The notes: generated by a model from the letters alone, not told the origin. A DNA stretch of 64,000 bases from an uncultured Pirellulaceae bacterium (GCA_938083195.1 CALKCK010000011.1:54866-118865); one strand, 5' to 3'; numbered from the stretch's first letter, positions 19,082 to 28,636 are shown. Translations and numbers: made by a program.

Positions 19082-19111
19082 CTATTTTACAGGCAACTAT
19101 TTTACAGGCAG
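19082..19111. repeat. 15-bp tandem duplication
   Basis: Two head-to-tail copies of CTATTTTACAGGCA plus one base (19082-19096 and 19097-19111), differing only in the last base. It lies in the intergenic gap after the small lipoprotein gene. Confidence 0.85.
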
Positions 19112-19216
19112 GTGCTAGGCCCAATTTCCAATGCGGTGGTAGAGATTGCTGAATTGAGTCGAAAGTGCGGTTCACTCCGCTAGGTTATTTCTGTGATCGG
19201 AGTTAAACTTCACCCC

Positions 19217-19250
19217 TTTGACGGAGCTATGTTTTTGACGGAGTTATGTG
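19217..19250. repeat. 17-bp tandem duplication just before the TorD-like gene
   Basis: Two copies of TTTGACGGAG(C/T)TATGT(T/G) at 19217-19233 and 19234-19250. The second copy holds the GGAG that serves as the ribosome-binding site of the following gene, so the duplication has also copied a ribosome-binding site. Confidence 0.8.
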
Positions 19251-19253
19251 TAA

Positions 19254-19847
19254 GTGAGTGGGATGCCTAACGCGACTGCCCAATTGGCTGAAATCGTAAA
19301 ATTACTCGGCAGGCTTTGGCTGTTCGAAGTCAATCAATCAACCCTTGACTCTATGTGTGGCCCGGTATTCCGAGAGCCCTACGAATCTCTAGGGGGTGAA
19401 TTGCCTGATGTCGTTTCACCAGAACTGGTGGAACAACTTGCCATTGAATACTGCGAGCTTTTGATTGGGCCAAAAGGCCACATTTCACCAGTCCAATCGA
19501 TTTGGGCTGACGATCAGTATCAAGCTGCAACCGCTGCTTCTATGAGCCGGTTCTTTGACGTTTTACCTGGCTATTGTCCGCAGTCTTCGTTGCAAGATCA
19601 CCTAGGCGTTCAATTTGATTACTTGAGTGAATTGATGCGACTAGTTAGGGATCCTGAACAAGGTGAGGTCGTGCGCGAGGTCATTCAGTGTTTTGTTGAT
19701 GACCACTTGAGTTGGTCATTGCCAATGTTTGAAAAGATTGTTTCTCAAACTCATTCGTCTTTTTATCGGGGATTGGCAATTGTCTCAGCCAATTTTGTAA
19801 AGGGTGTGTTACCACAATTGAACATGGTGCCCACCTCTACGGACTAA
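19254..19847 (+). CDS. TorD/DmsD-family molybdoenzyme chaperone
   Basis: A 197-residue cytoplasmic helical protein that matches the TorD family of chaperones, which fold and guide Tat-exported molybdoenzymes. Signs: an opening helix ending LGRLWLF, the EQLAIEYCELLIGP stretch, the SPVQSIW segment (family pattern P-x-x-S-V/I-Y/W), and DHLGVQFDYLSELMRL, the conserved D-H-x-x-x-x-x-x-x-L helix. The start is GTG at 19254 or ATG at 19263; GGAG lies about 10 bp before the GTG. There is no molybdoenzyme or Tat gene here, so its client is elsewhere. The next gene begins 31 bp later, so the two are probably co-transcribed. Confidence 0.8.
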   Translation: MSGMPNATAQLAEIVKLLGRLWLFEVNQSTLDSMCGPVFREPYESLGGELPDVVSPELVEQLAIEYCELLIGPKGHISPVQSIWADDQYQAATAASMSRFFDVLPGYCPQSSLQDHLGVQFDYLSELMRLVRDPEQGEVVREVIQCFVDDHLSWSLPMFEKIVSQTHSSFYRGLAIVSANFVKGVLPQLNMVPTSTD

Positions 19848-19877
19848 TCGTTCTAGATTGTATTTCAGAGTGAAAAA

Positions 19878-20918
19878 ATGAAGTTTGCGTTTTCAGTTCG
19901 ATATGGTGTGTGCTTAGTAGGTATCGCATTACTGACTTCCCTCGGTTGTGACGGGGGTGAAAAAGAGGTTTCGGATACGGACAAACCATCGACGCAGGCT
20001 CTCGGTGAGGTGCCAGTTGCCGAATCCCGTCAATTTGAATTTGACTATGCTGCCGATATTCAGGGTTTGCCTGAGAAGGCAATGGTTCGAGTTTGGTTTC
20101 CGGTAGCCGAATCTAATCCGCAGCAAACCGTGGAGATGTTGAGCTCAGATGTCCCTGGAGAATTGACCCTACATCGTGATCAAAAATATCAGAATCAGAT
20201 TGGCTATCTTGAACAGCAGATGGACAAGTCTGGTGCTGGGACGATTCACTTCGGAGTTAAATATAAAATTAGCCGAGGAGAGGCGACCACTGACGATTCC
20301 GAATTGTCATTGAGCCAAAAGCAGAAGAACCTGTTTTTAAGTGCGAATGCCATGGTTCCCATTGAGGGTAAGCCACAGAGTCTCCTGGCCGAGAAACAGC
20401 TTCCCAAAGATCCGGTGGAAGCCGGATTGTTGCTCTACGACACGGTGGAAAGCCACATGACTTACGACAAGTCAAAACCCGGTTATGGCAAAGGCGATGC
20501 TGTTTGGGCATGTAATAGTCAAACAGGGAACTGCACTGATTTCCATAGCTTGTTTATCTCTTTAGCGCGTAGTCAGCAGATTCCAGCAAAATTTGAAATT
20601 GGTTTTCCAATTCCTACTGATAAACAAGAGGGAAAAGTTGGAGGCTACCACTGTTGGGCATGGTTCCACGCGGATGGAATTGGCTGGACCCCAGTTGATA
20701 TTTCAGAGGCGGACAAGAATCCGGCAATGAGGGATTATTATTTTGGTAAGCTGTCAGCCGACAGGGTTACGTTTTCGACGGGCCGTGATATAGAACTCGT
20801 CCCAGAAACGGATCACGTCCCGCTCAACTATTTCGTCTACCCCTACGTTGAAGTCAATGGAGAGTCTTGGCCAAGAGAAAAAATTAAGTTGAATTTTTCT
20901 TTCAAAAACAGCCAGTAA
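19878..20918 (+). CDS. Transglutaminase-like lipoprotein
   Basis: A 346-residue exported protein with a signal peptide ending in the lipobox SLGC, so it is lipid-anchored. After a Ser/Glu/Asp-rich linker there is an immunoglobulin-like strand region (about 50-155), and then a transglutaminase core at about 180-290. The triad is clear: Cys in NSQTGNCTDFHS, His in GGYHCWAWF, Asp in GWTPVDIS. The family contains peptidases and amidases, and cyclic-peptide or glycan-linked hydrolases; the substrate is unknown. It is the third gene of this family in the window and, unlike the paralogue at 1540-2601, keeps all three catalytic residues. Neighbours are the TorD-like gene (31 bp upstream) and a small membrane protein (28 bp downstream). 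Confidence 0.85.
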   Translation: MKFAFSVRYGVCLVGIALLTSLGCDGGEKEVSDTDKPSTQALGEVPVAESRQFEFDYAADIQGLPEKAMVRVWFPVAESNPQQTVEMLSSDVPGELTLHRDQKYQNQIGYLEQQMDKSGAGTIHFGVKYKISRGEATTDDSELSLSQKQKNLFLSANAMVPIEGKPQSLLAEKQLPKDPVEAGLLLYDTVESHMTYDKSKPGYGKGDAVWACNSQTGNCTDFHSLFISLARSQQIPAKFEIGFPIPTDKQEGKVGGYHCWAWFHADGIGWTPVDISEADKNPAMRDYYFGKLSADRVTFSTGRDIELVPETDHVPLNYFVYPYVEVNGESWPREKIKLNFSFKNSQ

Positions 20919-20946
20919 AATCTCTTGATGCTTAGGTAACTAAAGA

Positions 20947-21213
20947 ATGAAACAGCACCGAACCATTGGCGTTTTCCTACTGGGTTGCGCAGTTATCTGT
21001 TTCTTAATTGCTTGGGAACGATATCATTCCGCAGTCCAAACTGCTCAAGAAATAGCACGTGTCATCAAGGAAATCGAATTCGAATCCGTGTCCACGCCAA
21101 TCGAAACGATTGTCAGTGGACTTTTGGGAGTCGCGATGGCAGTTGCTGGTGTAGTGCTAATCATGGAATACATCCGCGAAAAAAACAAACCCGACGATTT
21201 ACTCAAGCCGTAG
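20947..21213 (+). CDS. Small two-span membrane protein
   Basis: An 88-residue protein with two hydrophobic segments (about 9-24 and 55-75) separated by a charged loop and ending in a basic-acidic tail. It starts 28 bp after the transglutaminase lipoprotein and is probably the last gene of that operon. No family is recognised. The length and topology fit a small accessory or holin-like membrane protein, but nothing in the sequence decides between these. Confidence 0.6.
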   Translation: MKQHRTIGVFLLGCAVICFLIAWERYHSAVQTAQEIARVIKEIEFESVSTPIETIVSGLLGVAMAVAGVVLIMEYIREKNKPDDLLKP

Positions 21214-21232
21214 TCGGGCTATCGATCACATC

Positions 21233-21262
21233 GGGAAATGTTCTAATGGGGAATGTTCTATT
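21233..21262. repeat. 15-bp tandem duplication downstream of the small membrane protein
   Basis: Two near-identical units, 21233-21247 and 21248-21262, of the form GGG(A/G)AATGTTCTA(A/T)T. They lie between the convergent small membrane protein gene and rph. Confidence 0.75.
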
Positions 21263-21277
21263 GGAATATGCTGGGTT

Positions 21278-21997
21278 CTAAAATTTAGGCCATTGTTTCC
21301 CGATTGCTTTTTGTTGGATTTGAGTAAGCTGTTTAATGCTTTTCTTAGCCAACTTAATTAGATCTGCTAACTCCGCCTCACTGAAAGTAGCCTCTTCGCC
21401 AGTGCCTTGGATTTCGACAAATTGCCCGCGTCCGGTCATGACGACGTTCATATCGACGCTGGCGGCAAAATCCATAGGGTAGTCAAGGTCGGTTACTGGT
21501 TTGCCATCAACGATTCCAACGCTGATGGCCGCTATGGAGTCGCGGAGGGGGTATACCTTGGGATCGGGTAGATCTTTTTTGATTGAATTGATGGCATCTA
21601 CTAAGGCAATCATCCCTCCCGTGATGCTGGCGGTGCGAGTACCGCCGTCGGCTTGTAGGACGTCACAGTCTACTGTGATTTGGCGAGCACCAAGTGCTTC
21701 GAGATTCGCAACCGCGCGAAGGCTTCGCCCGATGAGTCGTTGGATCTCTGTCGTCCGCCCGTCAACTTTGGATCGATCCCTTCGTTTTCTCGGGCTCGTA
21801 CTTCCTGGAAGCATATTGTATTCAGCTGTAATCCACCCTTTTTCTGAGTTCCGCATCCAGGGTGGAACATCCTCCGAAACACTTGCGGTGCAAAGGACAA
21901 CCGTCCCACCACTTTGGTATAGGACACTGCCGGGGGTCTGGTTTGTAAATTTACGTTTTACTTTGACGGGGCGAATTTCGTTGGCTTTTCGGGTCAT
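21278..21997 (-). CDS. rph: Ribonuclease PH
   Basis: A 239-residue 3'-5' phosphorolytic exoribonuclease that trims tRNA precursors using phosphate. The family start ([10 protein letters not shown]) and the internal landmarks [32 protein letters not shown] and the RSLRAV segment with basic phosphate contacts, followed by [19 protein letters not shown], are all present. Length is normal. It lies 63 bp downstream of argF on the same strand and may be transcribed with argB-argF. Confidence 0.97.
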   Translation of the reverse strand: MTRKANEIRPVKVKRKFTNQTPGSVLYQSGGTVVLCTASVSEDVPPWMRNSEKGWITAEYNMLPGSTSPRKRRDRSKVDGRTTEIQRLIGRSLRAVANLEALGARQITVDCDVLQADGGTRTASITGGMIALVDAINSIKKDLPDPKVYPLRDSIAAISVGIVDGKPVTDLDYPMDFAASVDMNVVMTGRGQFVEIQGTGEEATFSEAELADLIKLAKKSIKQLTQIQQKAIGKQWPKF

Positions 21998-22060
21998 GGT
22001 ATTTTGAATTGGGTGGTAATAAGTGTTGAGATAGAAGAATCTTGTTTGCCGCTAGGTCGG

Positions 22061-22990
22061 CTACTCGTTGTCTTTCGACGCTTCGTTGAGAAGCCAGACA
22101 ACCAGTCCCTTTTGTGCGTGAAGTCGGTTGTTGGCTTGTTGAATGATTGCGCTTTGGGGACTGTCGATAACCTCTGAGGTAACTTCCTCGCCGCGCCTCG
22201 CGGGCAGGCAGTGTAGGAATTTAGCGCCGTCGCGTGTAGCGTTCATGATGTCTTGGTTGACTTGGTAATCAGCCAAATCGGAAAGTCGTTGTTTCGATTC
22301 AGTTTCTTGCCCCATGCTTGTCCAAACATCGGTGTAGACGAAGGCAGCGTTAGTCGCAGCGGCGACTGCATCGCTAGTTTGAGAGATGATTGTCGAACCG
22401 GCGGCCTCGTTGAGTTGATTAATAAACGACGGGTCGAATTGGTATTTCTCGGGTGCCCCAATTCGAAGTGGAATGTTTAGCTTACTGCAGGCGACCGCGA
22501 GACTGTAGGTCACGTTGTTGGCATCCCCGAGGTAAGCAATACTCACATCGCTTAGCCCGCCGGCTAGTTCTTGAATTGTCAAAATATCGGCGAGAGCTTG
22601 GCAGGGGTGAGAAACATCGGTCAGCCCGTTAATAATGGGGCATTTGCTGAACTCGGTGGATTCGACGACTTGCTGGTGACTTTTGGCACGAATGACGAGC
22701 ACGTCGAGGTAACTAGTAAGAATTGGCATGAAGTCACAAAGGGGTTCCCGCTTGCCCCATCCAACATCTTCCCCAAGGAAAAGCGCCGAACCGCCCAATT
22801 GTCGAATCAATGTCTCAAAGCTGACGCGTGTGCGGAGTGAAGGTTTTTCAAACAGCAGTCCCATGACTTGGTGTTCTAATAGACCCGGTCGATTTCCGGC
22901 GTTGAGCTTGGATTTTAGGTCAGATGAAATTTCCAGAACCCGACGAATTTCTTCGCTGGAAAGGTCAAACAGTGAAAGCACGTGTCGCAT
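22061..22990 (-). CDS. argF: Ornithine carbamoyltransferase
   Basis: A 309-residue enzyme that makes citrulline from ornithine and carbamoyl phosphate in arginine synthesis. The ATG at 22990 (MRHVLSLFDLS) is chosen because AAGGA sits 6-7 bp upstream and because it matches the normal OTC start; an upstream in-frame codon would overlap the argB stop. Catalytic motifs are visible: FEKPSLRTRVSFE for carbamoyl phosphate, HPCQALAD, and HCLPARRGEEV carrying the Cys-Leu-Pro region. The start is 41 bp after argB, so argB-argF form an operon. Confidence 0.97.
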   Translation of the reverse strand: MRHVLSLFDLSSEEIRRVLEISSDLKSKLNAGNRPGLLEHQVMGLLFEKPSLRTRVSFETLIRQLGGSALFLGEDVGWGKREPLCDFMPILTSYLDVLVIRAKSHQQVVESTEFSKCPIINGLTDVSHPCQALADILTIQELAGGLSDVSIAYLGDANNVTYSLAVACSKLNIPLRIGAPEKYQFDPSFINQLNEAAGSTIISQTSDAVAAATNAAFVYTDVWTSMGQETESKQRLSDLADYQVNQDIMNATRDGAKFLHCLPARRGEEVTSEVIDSPQSAIIQQANNRLHAQKGLVVWLLNEASKDNE

Positions 22991-23031
22991 GCGATGTCCT
23001 TTTGCGTATCTCAAAGAGATGGTTGGAGGAT

Positions 23032-23913
23032 TCAAGTCTGGTTGGAAATGACGGTTCCGATCCCGTTACTTGTGTAGACTTCAAGCAACAGGCCGTGTCT
23101 CAGCGAGCCATTGACGATGTGTACTTTTCGCACTCCGCGATCAATTGTTTCGAGGCAAGCTTCGACTTTGGGGATCATTCCCTCGGAGATCGTACCATCG
23201 GCGATTAATTCCAAAGCTTCGGATTTTGTCAGGCTTGAAATGATAGAATCGGGATCCGCGGGGTCTCGAAGGACGCCGGGAACATCCGAAAGGATTACGA
23301 GTTTGTCTGCATTAAGTTCTTGAGCAAGTTTGGTCGCGACCGTATCGGCGTTGACATTCAGTTTTTGCCCGTCTTCGTCGACACACATCGAGGGGATGAA
23401 TGGAGTCTGTCCTGCGTAACACAAGTTATCAATGACTAAGCGGTCAACCTTTGTGATTTCACCCACGAAACCAAGATCAACCGGTTGCCCATCACTCCCA
23501 TTGAGTTCAAGTTTTTTGCCTGTTAAGACAGGGGTAGAATCAAAGTTCAATGTCATCGCCCGACCACCAATTTTCTCGAATTCTTCGGCAAGAAATTGAT
23601 TCGTCTCTTGCGCAAGTACACGCTCGACAATGTCTAGGGTAGGTGCATCTGTATATCTTCGTCCTTCAACAAAACGCGGTTCGATACCAGCGTCTTTCAT
23701 GGCGGCCGAAATTCGACTACCTGCTCCATGGACGATGACAGGGCGCATCCCTACGGTTTCCATGAAATGAATGTCGAGCAAGATGTGGTGAAGCGCGTCG
23801 ATATCGTCGAGCATGCTTCCGCCAAGTTTAATGACCGTGGTTTTGTCACGAAACATTCGAATCCAGCCGAGTGCTTCGATTAGAGTGTTCGCCTTTTGAA
23901 TTGCCTGTTCCAC
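23032..23913 (-). CDS. argB: Acetylglutamate kinase
   Basis: A 293-residue amino-acid kinase that phosphorylates N-acetylglutamate, the second step of arginine synthesis. The glycine loops are slightly non-standard: IKLGGSML and VHGAGSRIS against the more usual K-x-G-G-x-x and HGGGP. The diagnostic [20 protein letters not shown], the [15 protein letters not shown] nucleotide-binding loop and [25 protein letters not shown] are well conserved, so the assignment holds. argF follows 41 bp downstream on the same strand and rph follows that. Confidence 0.92.
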   Translation of the reverse strand: MEQAIQKANTLIEALGWIRMFRDKTTVIKLGGSMLDDIDALHHILLDIHFMETVGMRPVIVHGAGSRISAAMKDAGIEPRFVEGRRYTDAPTLDIVERVLAQETNQFLAEEFEKIGGRAMTLNFDSTPVLTGKKLELNGSDGQPVDLGFVGEITKVDRLVIDNLCYAGQTPFIPSMCVDEDGQKLNVNADTVATKLAQELNADKLVILSDVPGVLRDPADPDSIISSLTKSEALELIADGTISEGMIPKVEACLETIDRGVRKVHIVNGSLRHGLLLEVYTSNGIGTVISNQT

Positions 23914-24136
23914 GTTGTTCGTTTCTTTTGAGGGTCTAGTTGGTGGCTTGCGGAGAAGATTTGGGAAACGGGAAAGCTTGCCATCCTAGAACCTACGATG
24001 CATGGGTGCAAGCTAACCGTTGGTTGGTTATTCAAATCACGAGCGCTGGGTTTCAAGGAGCGAGATCAGCCTCAAATAGATTTAGCAAAAGCAAGTAATT
24101 TAATCGATTGGTAAACCAAAAATTTAACTAAAGCGG

Positions 24137-27100
24137 TTAAACGATCGCCGCGTCCTCATTGGTGATTTTTTCCCATTCACGAGCCAAGATTTCTACTGAG
24201 TCACGGATTTGTTTTTCCGTGTGTGCCGCTGTCATGAAGATTCTGACACGGGTTTCTTTTTCCGGAACTGCCGGATAAAGAATCGGCTGAGCATTAATTC
24301 CATGATCGTACAGGCCTTCCGAAAGACGCAATGCTTTGAGCGAGTGACCGGTTATGATTGGAATAATCGCCGTTCCCTGTGCCATCCCGGTGTCGAGACC
24401 AGCTTCTTTCGCGAGGCTCAAGAACAGTCGTGCGTTGGATTGTAACTTCGCGACCAGCTCTGGTCGTTTTTTTAGCGAGCGAAGCGAACCGAGGGCTGCA
24501 CCGGCATTGGCAGGAGGCATGCCGGCAGCAAAAACATAACCAGGAGTTGTGTAGCGCAGGTACTCGATTAAAGAGCGAGAACCACCTACGAATCCGCCGC
24601 AGCTACCGAATGATTTACTGAGAGTTCCCATCCAGCATTCGATGTCGTCCCGTTTTACGTCGTAAACTTCTCCCAGTCCTCGCCCAGTTTCCCCAAGTGT
24701 GCCGATGGAGTGGGCTTCATCTAGATAGAGCCAGGCTTTGTACCGTTTCTTGATTTCAACGAATTTTGGAAGGTCGGGGTAATCACCATCCATGCTGTAA
24801 AGCCCTTCGATGATGATCAGGACGCGTCGATACTCCCCGCGACAGCTCCGCAAAATATTTTCTAAATCTTCCCAGTTGTTATGTTCGAATGGTCGGCGTT
24901 GCGCCCCTGAGAGCATTGCCCCTTGAATCAAACTGTTGTGGGCGAAACTGTCGTGAAGAATCAAATCGCCGCGTCCCACTAGATGGCCAATGACGGACTC
25001 ATTGCATCCGTGACCTCCAGGGAATGTGATTACATCTTCGACTCCAAGGAATTCGGAAAGCTCTTTCTCGAGATGCTTGTGAATCGTCTTTTCACCTGAA
25101 ACGATTCGACTGGCAGAGACGCTGGTGCCAAAATCATCAATTGCATTTTTCGCAGAAAGATTTACCTCGGGGTCACCAGATAATCCAAGATAATTGTAAC
25201 TGGCGTAGGAAATTAGTTGTTTCCCATCGATTTCCGTGGTGTCACTGATGCGTCCTTCATGAACGCTAAAGAATGGATTTCGAATTCCGGAATCTTCAAT
25301 TCTTTTTCTCAAACTTTGAAGACGCATGAATTCAGGCATCTTTTCAAGTTTGTAAAATGATTCAGGAACCTCCCCATTCGTCTTTTTAGTTCCCGCATAC
25401 TTTTGGATAGCGGTGGCAACCTCGCGGACAGTTTCGATGTCCTGGAGAACGTGTTCCGGTATTTTTCCACCGAAGGCCCGCTCAAGGGATTGCGCGACAT
25501 CGAGTCGAGCAAGCGAATCAAGCCCCAGTTCAAGAATATTCGTGTCAATTTCAACCGTTTGGGCTTTGTCGGTTAGTGCGGCATGCACCTGTTCGATCAC
25601 AGCCTGGACGACTTCGGGGGCGAGCTCGGAGTCAGCGAGAGTCTCGCCATCGATCTCTGCCGGAGCATATTCCTGATTCGTTTCTGTGTTTTGAGATTCT
25701 TCCCAAAGGCACCAACGTGCAATGACATGGATGTCCTCTCCGTTTTCAAAGTTCCGCTTGCAAGCGTGTCGCTGGACCTTGCCGGATGAAGTTTTGGGAA
25801 CACTATGGGCTCGGACAAGGACGATTGCGTCTGGAGGTAGATCGTGCTCGAGGGCAACCGACGTGCGGATGCTTTTGATGACGCTCTCCCATTTGTCCTT
25901 AGCCGGGCTGCGTTCGATCTCGCAAACAATCACTAGGTGCTCGCGATCCCAACGGGTCACCGAAAACGCCGCCGCTCCACCTGAACGTGTTAGCGGATGA
26001 CAAAGTTCAACCGTATTCTCGATGTCCTGCGGGTATCGATTTGCACCGCGGACAATGATCATGTCCTTTAGTCGACCGGTGACAAATAATTCGCCACGAT
26101 CCATGAAGCCAAGGTCTCCGGAGCGCACGTAGTGTTTTCCATTGTCCGGTTTCAGTCGAGCCCGAAATGTTTCTTGAGTTTCTTGTTCTCTTTGCCAGTA
26201 CCCCTGACCGCAGCTTGGACTGTTGATCCAGATTTCCCCAATTTTGTCGTCGGGGAGCGGTGTGTGATTTTCTGGGTGAACGATCAGAACTTCTTCCTCT
26301 TCGAGCACCTTGCCGCAACCAACTAATTTTCGAGCGTTTTCATGATTTTCATCAATCGGCAGAACGCGATGCTCAACCAGTTCGTATTTGTCGAAAGGTC
26401 TTACAATAGGTGCTTCCTCGTCCGATCCACCGGTAACGATCAATGTTGTTTCGGCCATCCCATAGCAGGGATAGAAAGCTTCGGGGCTAAATCCATAGGG
26501 GGCAAATTTCTCCGTAAAACGTTCCATAACCGCAGCACTTACCGGTTCGGCACCGTTGAACGCAACTTTCCAATGCGAGAGATCAAGTCCCTCGCAATCT
26601 TCCTCGTTGATTTTCATCGTACACCACGCATAGGCAAAGTTTGGCCCACCGCTAGCGATCGATTTGTATTCTGAAATGGCCCGCAACCAACGGATCGGTC
26701 GAGTAAGAAATGCCACGGGTGACATTAAGTTATCTTCAGTTCCGCAATACATTGGATTGAGAATTCCCCCCACAAGCCCCATGTCGTGGTAGGTTGGAAG
26801 CCAGCTGCAGATGGAACCTTTAAATCGACCTGTTTGGAATGCTCGGGTGATCATTCGGCAGTTCGCAATCAAATTGCGATGGCTTAACATGACTCCTTTG
26901 GGAGAACCGGTTGACCCCGACGTGTACTGAATCAAACCAAGGTCATCGAGTGAAGCTTTCGGCTTTACCCAGTCGTTGGCGAATTCCGCGGCGACCGACT
27001 CGGTTGATAACCATGCAATTCGCTGCAAGCCTGGAGAGTCTTTTATCCACTTCTCACAACTCTTGATGACCGAAGATATTGAAATTGCGACGGACGCTTG

Positions 27101-27454
27101 TGCGTCGTCTGAGATGGCGCCGATCCGTGCCATGTTGCGATTGCGACGAGGTGGAAAAGCGGGGATGGGTGTGACGGCGGCGTAGTGACAACCAAAAAAT
27201 GCGACAATGAATTCGAGCCCCGGAGGGTACATCATCAATGCTCTTTTGCCGGCATAGCCTTTGGAGACGAGCATCGCCGCAACCGCTTTTGCTTGGAGGT
27301 CTAGTTCTGCAAAAGTTAAGGTTTTGATTTCGCCGTCACCACCGATAAAACGGTAGGCAATTTTCTCTGGCTGCGCAGCGGCCCAGTATCGTAGCCGATC
27401 CAGAAAGTTGGTTTCTGGCGGCGAGTATGGTGCAAATAGTTCTTCAAGTTTCAC
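24137..27454 (-). CDS. Fused fatty acyl-AMP ligase / acyl carrier / alpha-oxoamine synthase
   Basis: A 1105-residue three-domain protein. Residues about 1-585 are a fatty acyl-AMP ligase: P-loop YTSGSTGSPKG (177-187), the late RLKDMIIVRG and RYPQDIE (461-478), typical of FAAL, and the adenylation Lys in SSGKVQR (K559). Residues about 600-690 are a carrier domain with GLDSL, where Ser 647 takes the phosphopantetheine arm. Residues about 705-1095 are a PLP enzyme of the serine palmitoyltransferase / KAPA synthase group, with FGTSVSASRIVSG, LDEAHSIG (911-918) and PLP Lys 947 in TLSKSFG. The inferred chemistry is loading of a fatty acid onto the carrier, then decarboxylative condensation with an amino acid to give a long-chain alpha-amino ketone. 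The amino acid (serine or another) cannot be read from the sequence. It stands alone in its operon. Confidence 0.88.
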   Translation of the reverse strand: MKLEELFAPYSPPETNFLDRLRYWAAAQPEKIAYRFIGGDGEIKTLTFAELDLQAKAVAAMLVSKGYAGKRALMMYPPGLEFIVAFFGCHYAAVTPIPAFPPRRNRNMARIGAISDDAQASVAISISSVIKSCEKWIKDSPGLQRIAWLSTESVAAEFANDWVKPKASLDDLGLIQYTSGSTGSPKGVMLSHRNLIANCRMITRAFQTGRFKGSICSWLPTYHDMGLVGGILNPMYCGTEDNLMSPVAFLTRPIRWLRAISEYKSIASGGPNFAYAWCTMKINEEDCEGLDLSHWKVAFNGAEPVSAAVMERFTEKFAPYGFSPEAFYPCYGMAETTLIVTGGSDEEAPIVRPFDKYELVEHRVLPIDENHENARKLVGCGKVLEEEEVLIVHPENHTPLPDDKIGEIWINSPSCGQGYWQREQETQETFRARLKPDNGKHYVRSGDLGFMDRGELFVTGRLKDMIIVRGANRYPQDIENTVELCHPLTRSGGAAAFSVTRWDREHLVIVCEIERSPAKDKWESVIKSIRTSVALEHDLPPDAIVLVRAHSVPKTSSGKVQRHACKRNFENGEDIHVIARWCLWEESQNTETNQEYAPAEIDGETLADSELAPEVVQAVIEQVHAALTDKAQTVEIDTNILELGLDSLARLDVAQSLERAFGGKIPEHVLQDIETVREVATAIQKYAGTKKTNGEVPESFYKLEKMPEFMRLQSLRKRIEDSGIRNPFFSVHEGRISDTTEIDGKQLISYASYNYLGLSGDPEVNLSAKNAIDDFGTSVSASRIVSGEKTIHKHLEKELSEFLGVEDVITFPGGHGCNESVIGHLVGRGDLILHDSFAHNSLIQGAMLSGAQRRPFEHNNWEDLENILRSCRGEYRRVLIIIEGLYSMDGDYPDLPKFVEIKKRYKAWLYLDEAHSIGTLGETGRGLGEVYDVKRDDIECWMGTLSKSFGSCGGFVGGSRSLIEYLRYTTPGYVFAAGMPPANAGAALGSLRSLKKRPELVAKLQSNARLFLSLAKEAGLDTGMAQGTAIIPIITGHSLKALRLSEGLYDHGINAQPILYPAVPEKETRVRIFMTAAHTEKQIRDSVEILAREWEKITNEDAAIV

Positions 27455-27980
27455 AGGGATTCAACTCCGAGTTCCATCGTGGATTGCCCGAGGCAGTAAG
27501 AGATCTGAGAGCCCGCCAAAATGAACGTGCGAACTAAGGTTTCTGTTGCCCCCAAGCGGTAGAAATCAAGTCGTCGCAAGACGCGACGGACAGAGATTTC
27601 TTGCAAACACTTTTCGCTCATTATAGCAGTTTCCCATCTCATGTTCAGGGCTACTTTTTTTCGGTAAATCTTGTTGATTTTCCGTTTTCGACATAGTCCG
27701 AAAATTCGTCAGCCTTTCCCAAAACGGCCAATTTTCAAGTCTAAATCTGCGGAAATCGTTCACCTTCAGGGTTCCCCTCGCGATTGACGGGGGGAAGGCG
27801 TGAATGCCCATTGCAGAGCGGTTCCTCCTTGATAACCACCAATTGAGGATCGTTATTAACTGAAGTCGTTAATCGAGGATCTTCGGCGCACTCAGCGAAC
27901 GACACCAAAGAGACTTTAGTAAGGGCTTTGTGGAACGGGTGCGGAACGGGTGCGGTCAAGGAGAACAGGCAATGACCGGC
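27455..27980. other. Intergenic region upstream of the acyl-AMP ligase fusion
   Basis: About 525 bp with no convincing gene. Short minus-strand frames exist here but have no conserved-looking features. It includes an 11-bp tandem repeat at 27932-27953. No palindromic operator was seen. Confidence 0.5.
27932..27953. repeat. 11-bp tandem duplication GGAACGGGTGC
   Basis: Two perfect head-to-tail copies, at 27932-27942 and 27943-27953, in a non-coding region. Confidence 0.85.
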
Positions 27981-28598
27981 TTAAGCCATACTCCTGTTGG
28001 ACTCCCGTCTTAGTTCTCGCGTCGTAAGGTGCTCCCCTAAGCGAACTGTGGGGCGAAGGTCGCTAACAAGAAAACGACGCCGAATAGGAATCTCATTGAC
28101 CGATAGAAGGAATTCGACCGTTCGTTTGGTTCGATTCCAGAGAATGTCAATCACGCAGGCGATTTGCGGTTTCAGTTTGCCATTTTGGGATTTGATTTCG
28201 ACCCGATCCCCAATTTCGATAGCTTGATCGGGAACTTCGAGCCAAAGTGCTGGTTTTCCGCGAAAGTACTGCCCACCATACTGAAACTTTGAAAACCCAA
28301 GTTCTCGATCGGAAGCGTTTGAGCAGTCGGTCCGTAAGAAGACACGATCGCTCGGAATGAGGCTGTCCGCAGTTTTTACATCATCGGAGTGAACCCAACT
28401 TGGCGTTTGCTCGGTCCACCAAAGGAAAACGCCAAACTTTGTAGGCTGCTTCAACTCACTGTGTGCAATTTGCACGCTTGAAACCCCGTCACCCAAATCA
28501 CTTGAATCCCAGGAGAATGGAATTGAGGAGTTAGAATTTTCAAATTTAGGTTTCAACCTAGGATCCCTAACGGTGTTCTCGTCAATTGGCGTTGCCAT
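27981..28598 (-). CDS. Conserved-looking protein of unknown function
   Basis: A 205-residue cytoplasmic-looking protein: no signal peptide, no membrane span, no lipobox. The first 30 residues are low-complexity and charged; a beta-rich core follows from about 40 to 190, ending in an Arg-rich tail. It contains GDRVEIKSQNGK and a VIDILWNRTKRTVEFLLSV segment that could be a small beta barrel. A PilZ-type domain is possible but the usual RxxxR motif is not clear, so I do not assign it. It lies downstream of gap on the same strand, separated by a strong terminator, and so is probably a separate transcription unit. Confidence 0.55.
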   Translation of the reverse strand: MATPIDENTVRDPRLKPKFENSNSSIPFSWDSSDLGDGVSSVQIAHSELKQPTKFGVFLWWTEQTPSWVHSDDVKTADSLIPSDRVFLRTDCSNASDRELGFSKFQYGGQYFRGKPALWLEVPDQAIEIGDRVEIKSQNGKLKPQIACVIDILWNRTKRTVEFLLSVNEIPIRRRFLVSDLRPTVRLGEHLTTRELRRESNRSMA

Positions 28599-28636
28599 TT
28601 GATTTTGGTTAAGCGGCGTTGGGCACCACTTGGAAA

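Noticed and set aside
27455..27959. Several short minus-strand frames upstream of the acyl-AMP ligase fusion
   Set aside because: Overlapping frames with no conserved features; the region is better taken as non-coding.
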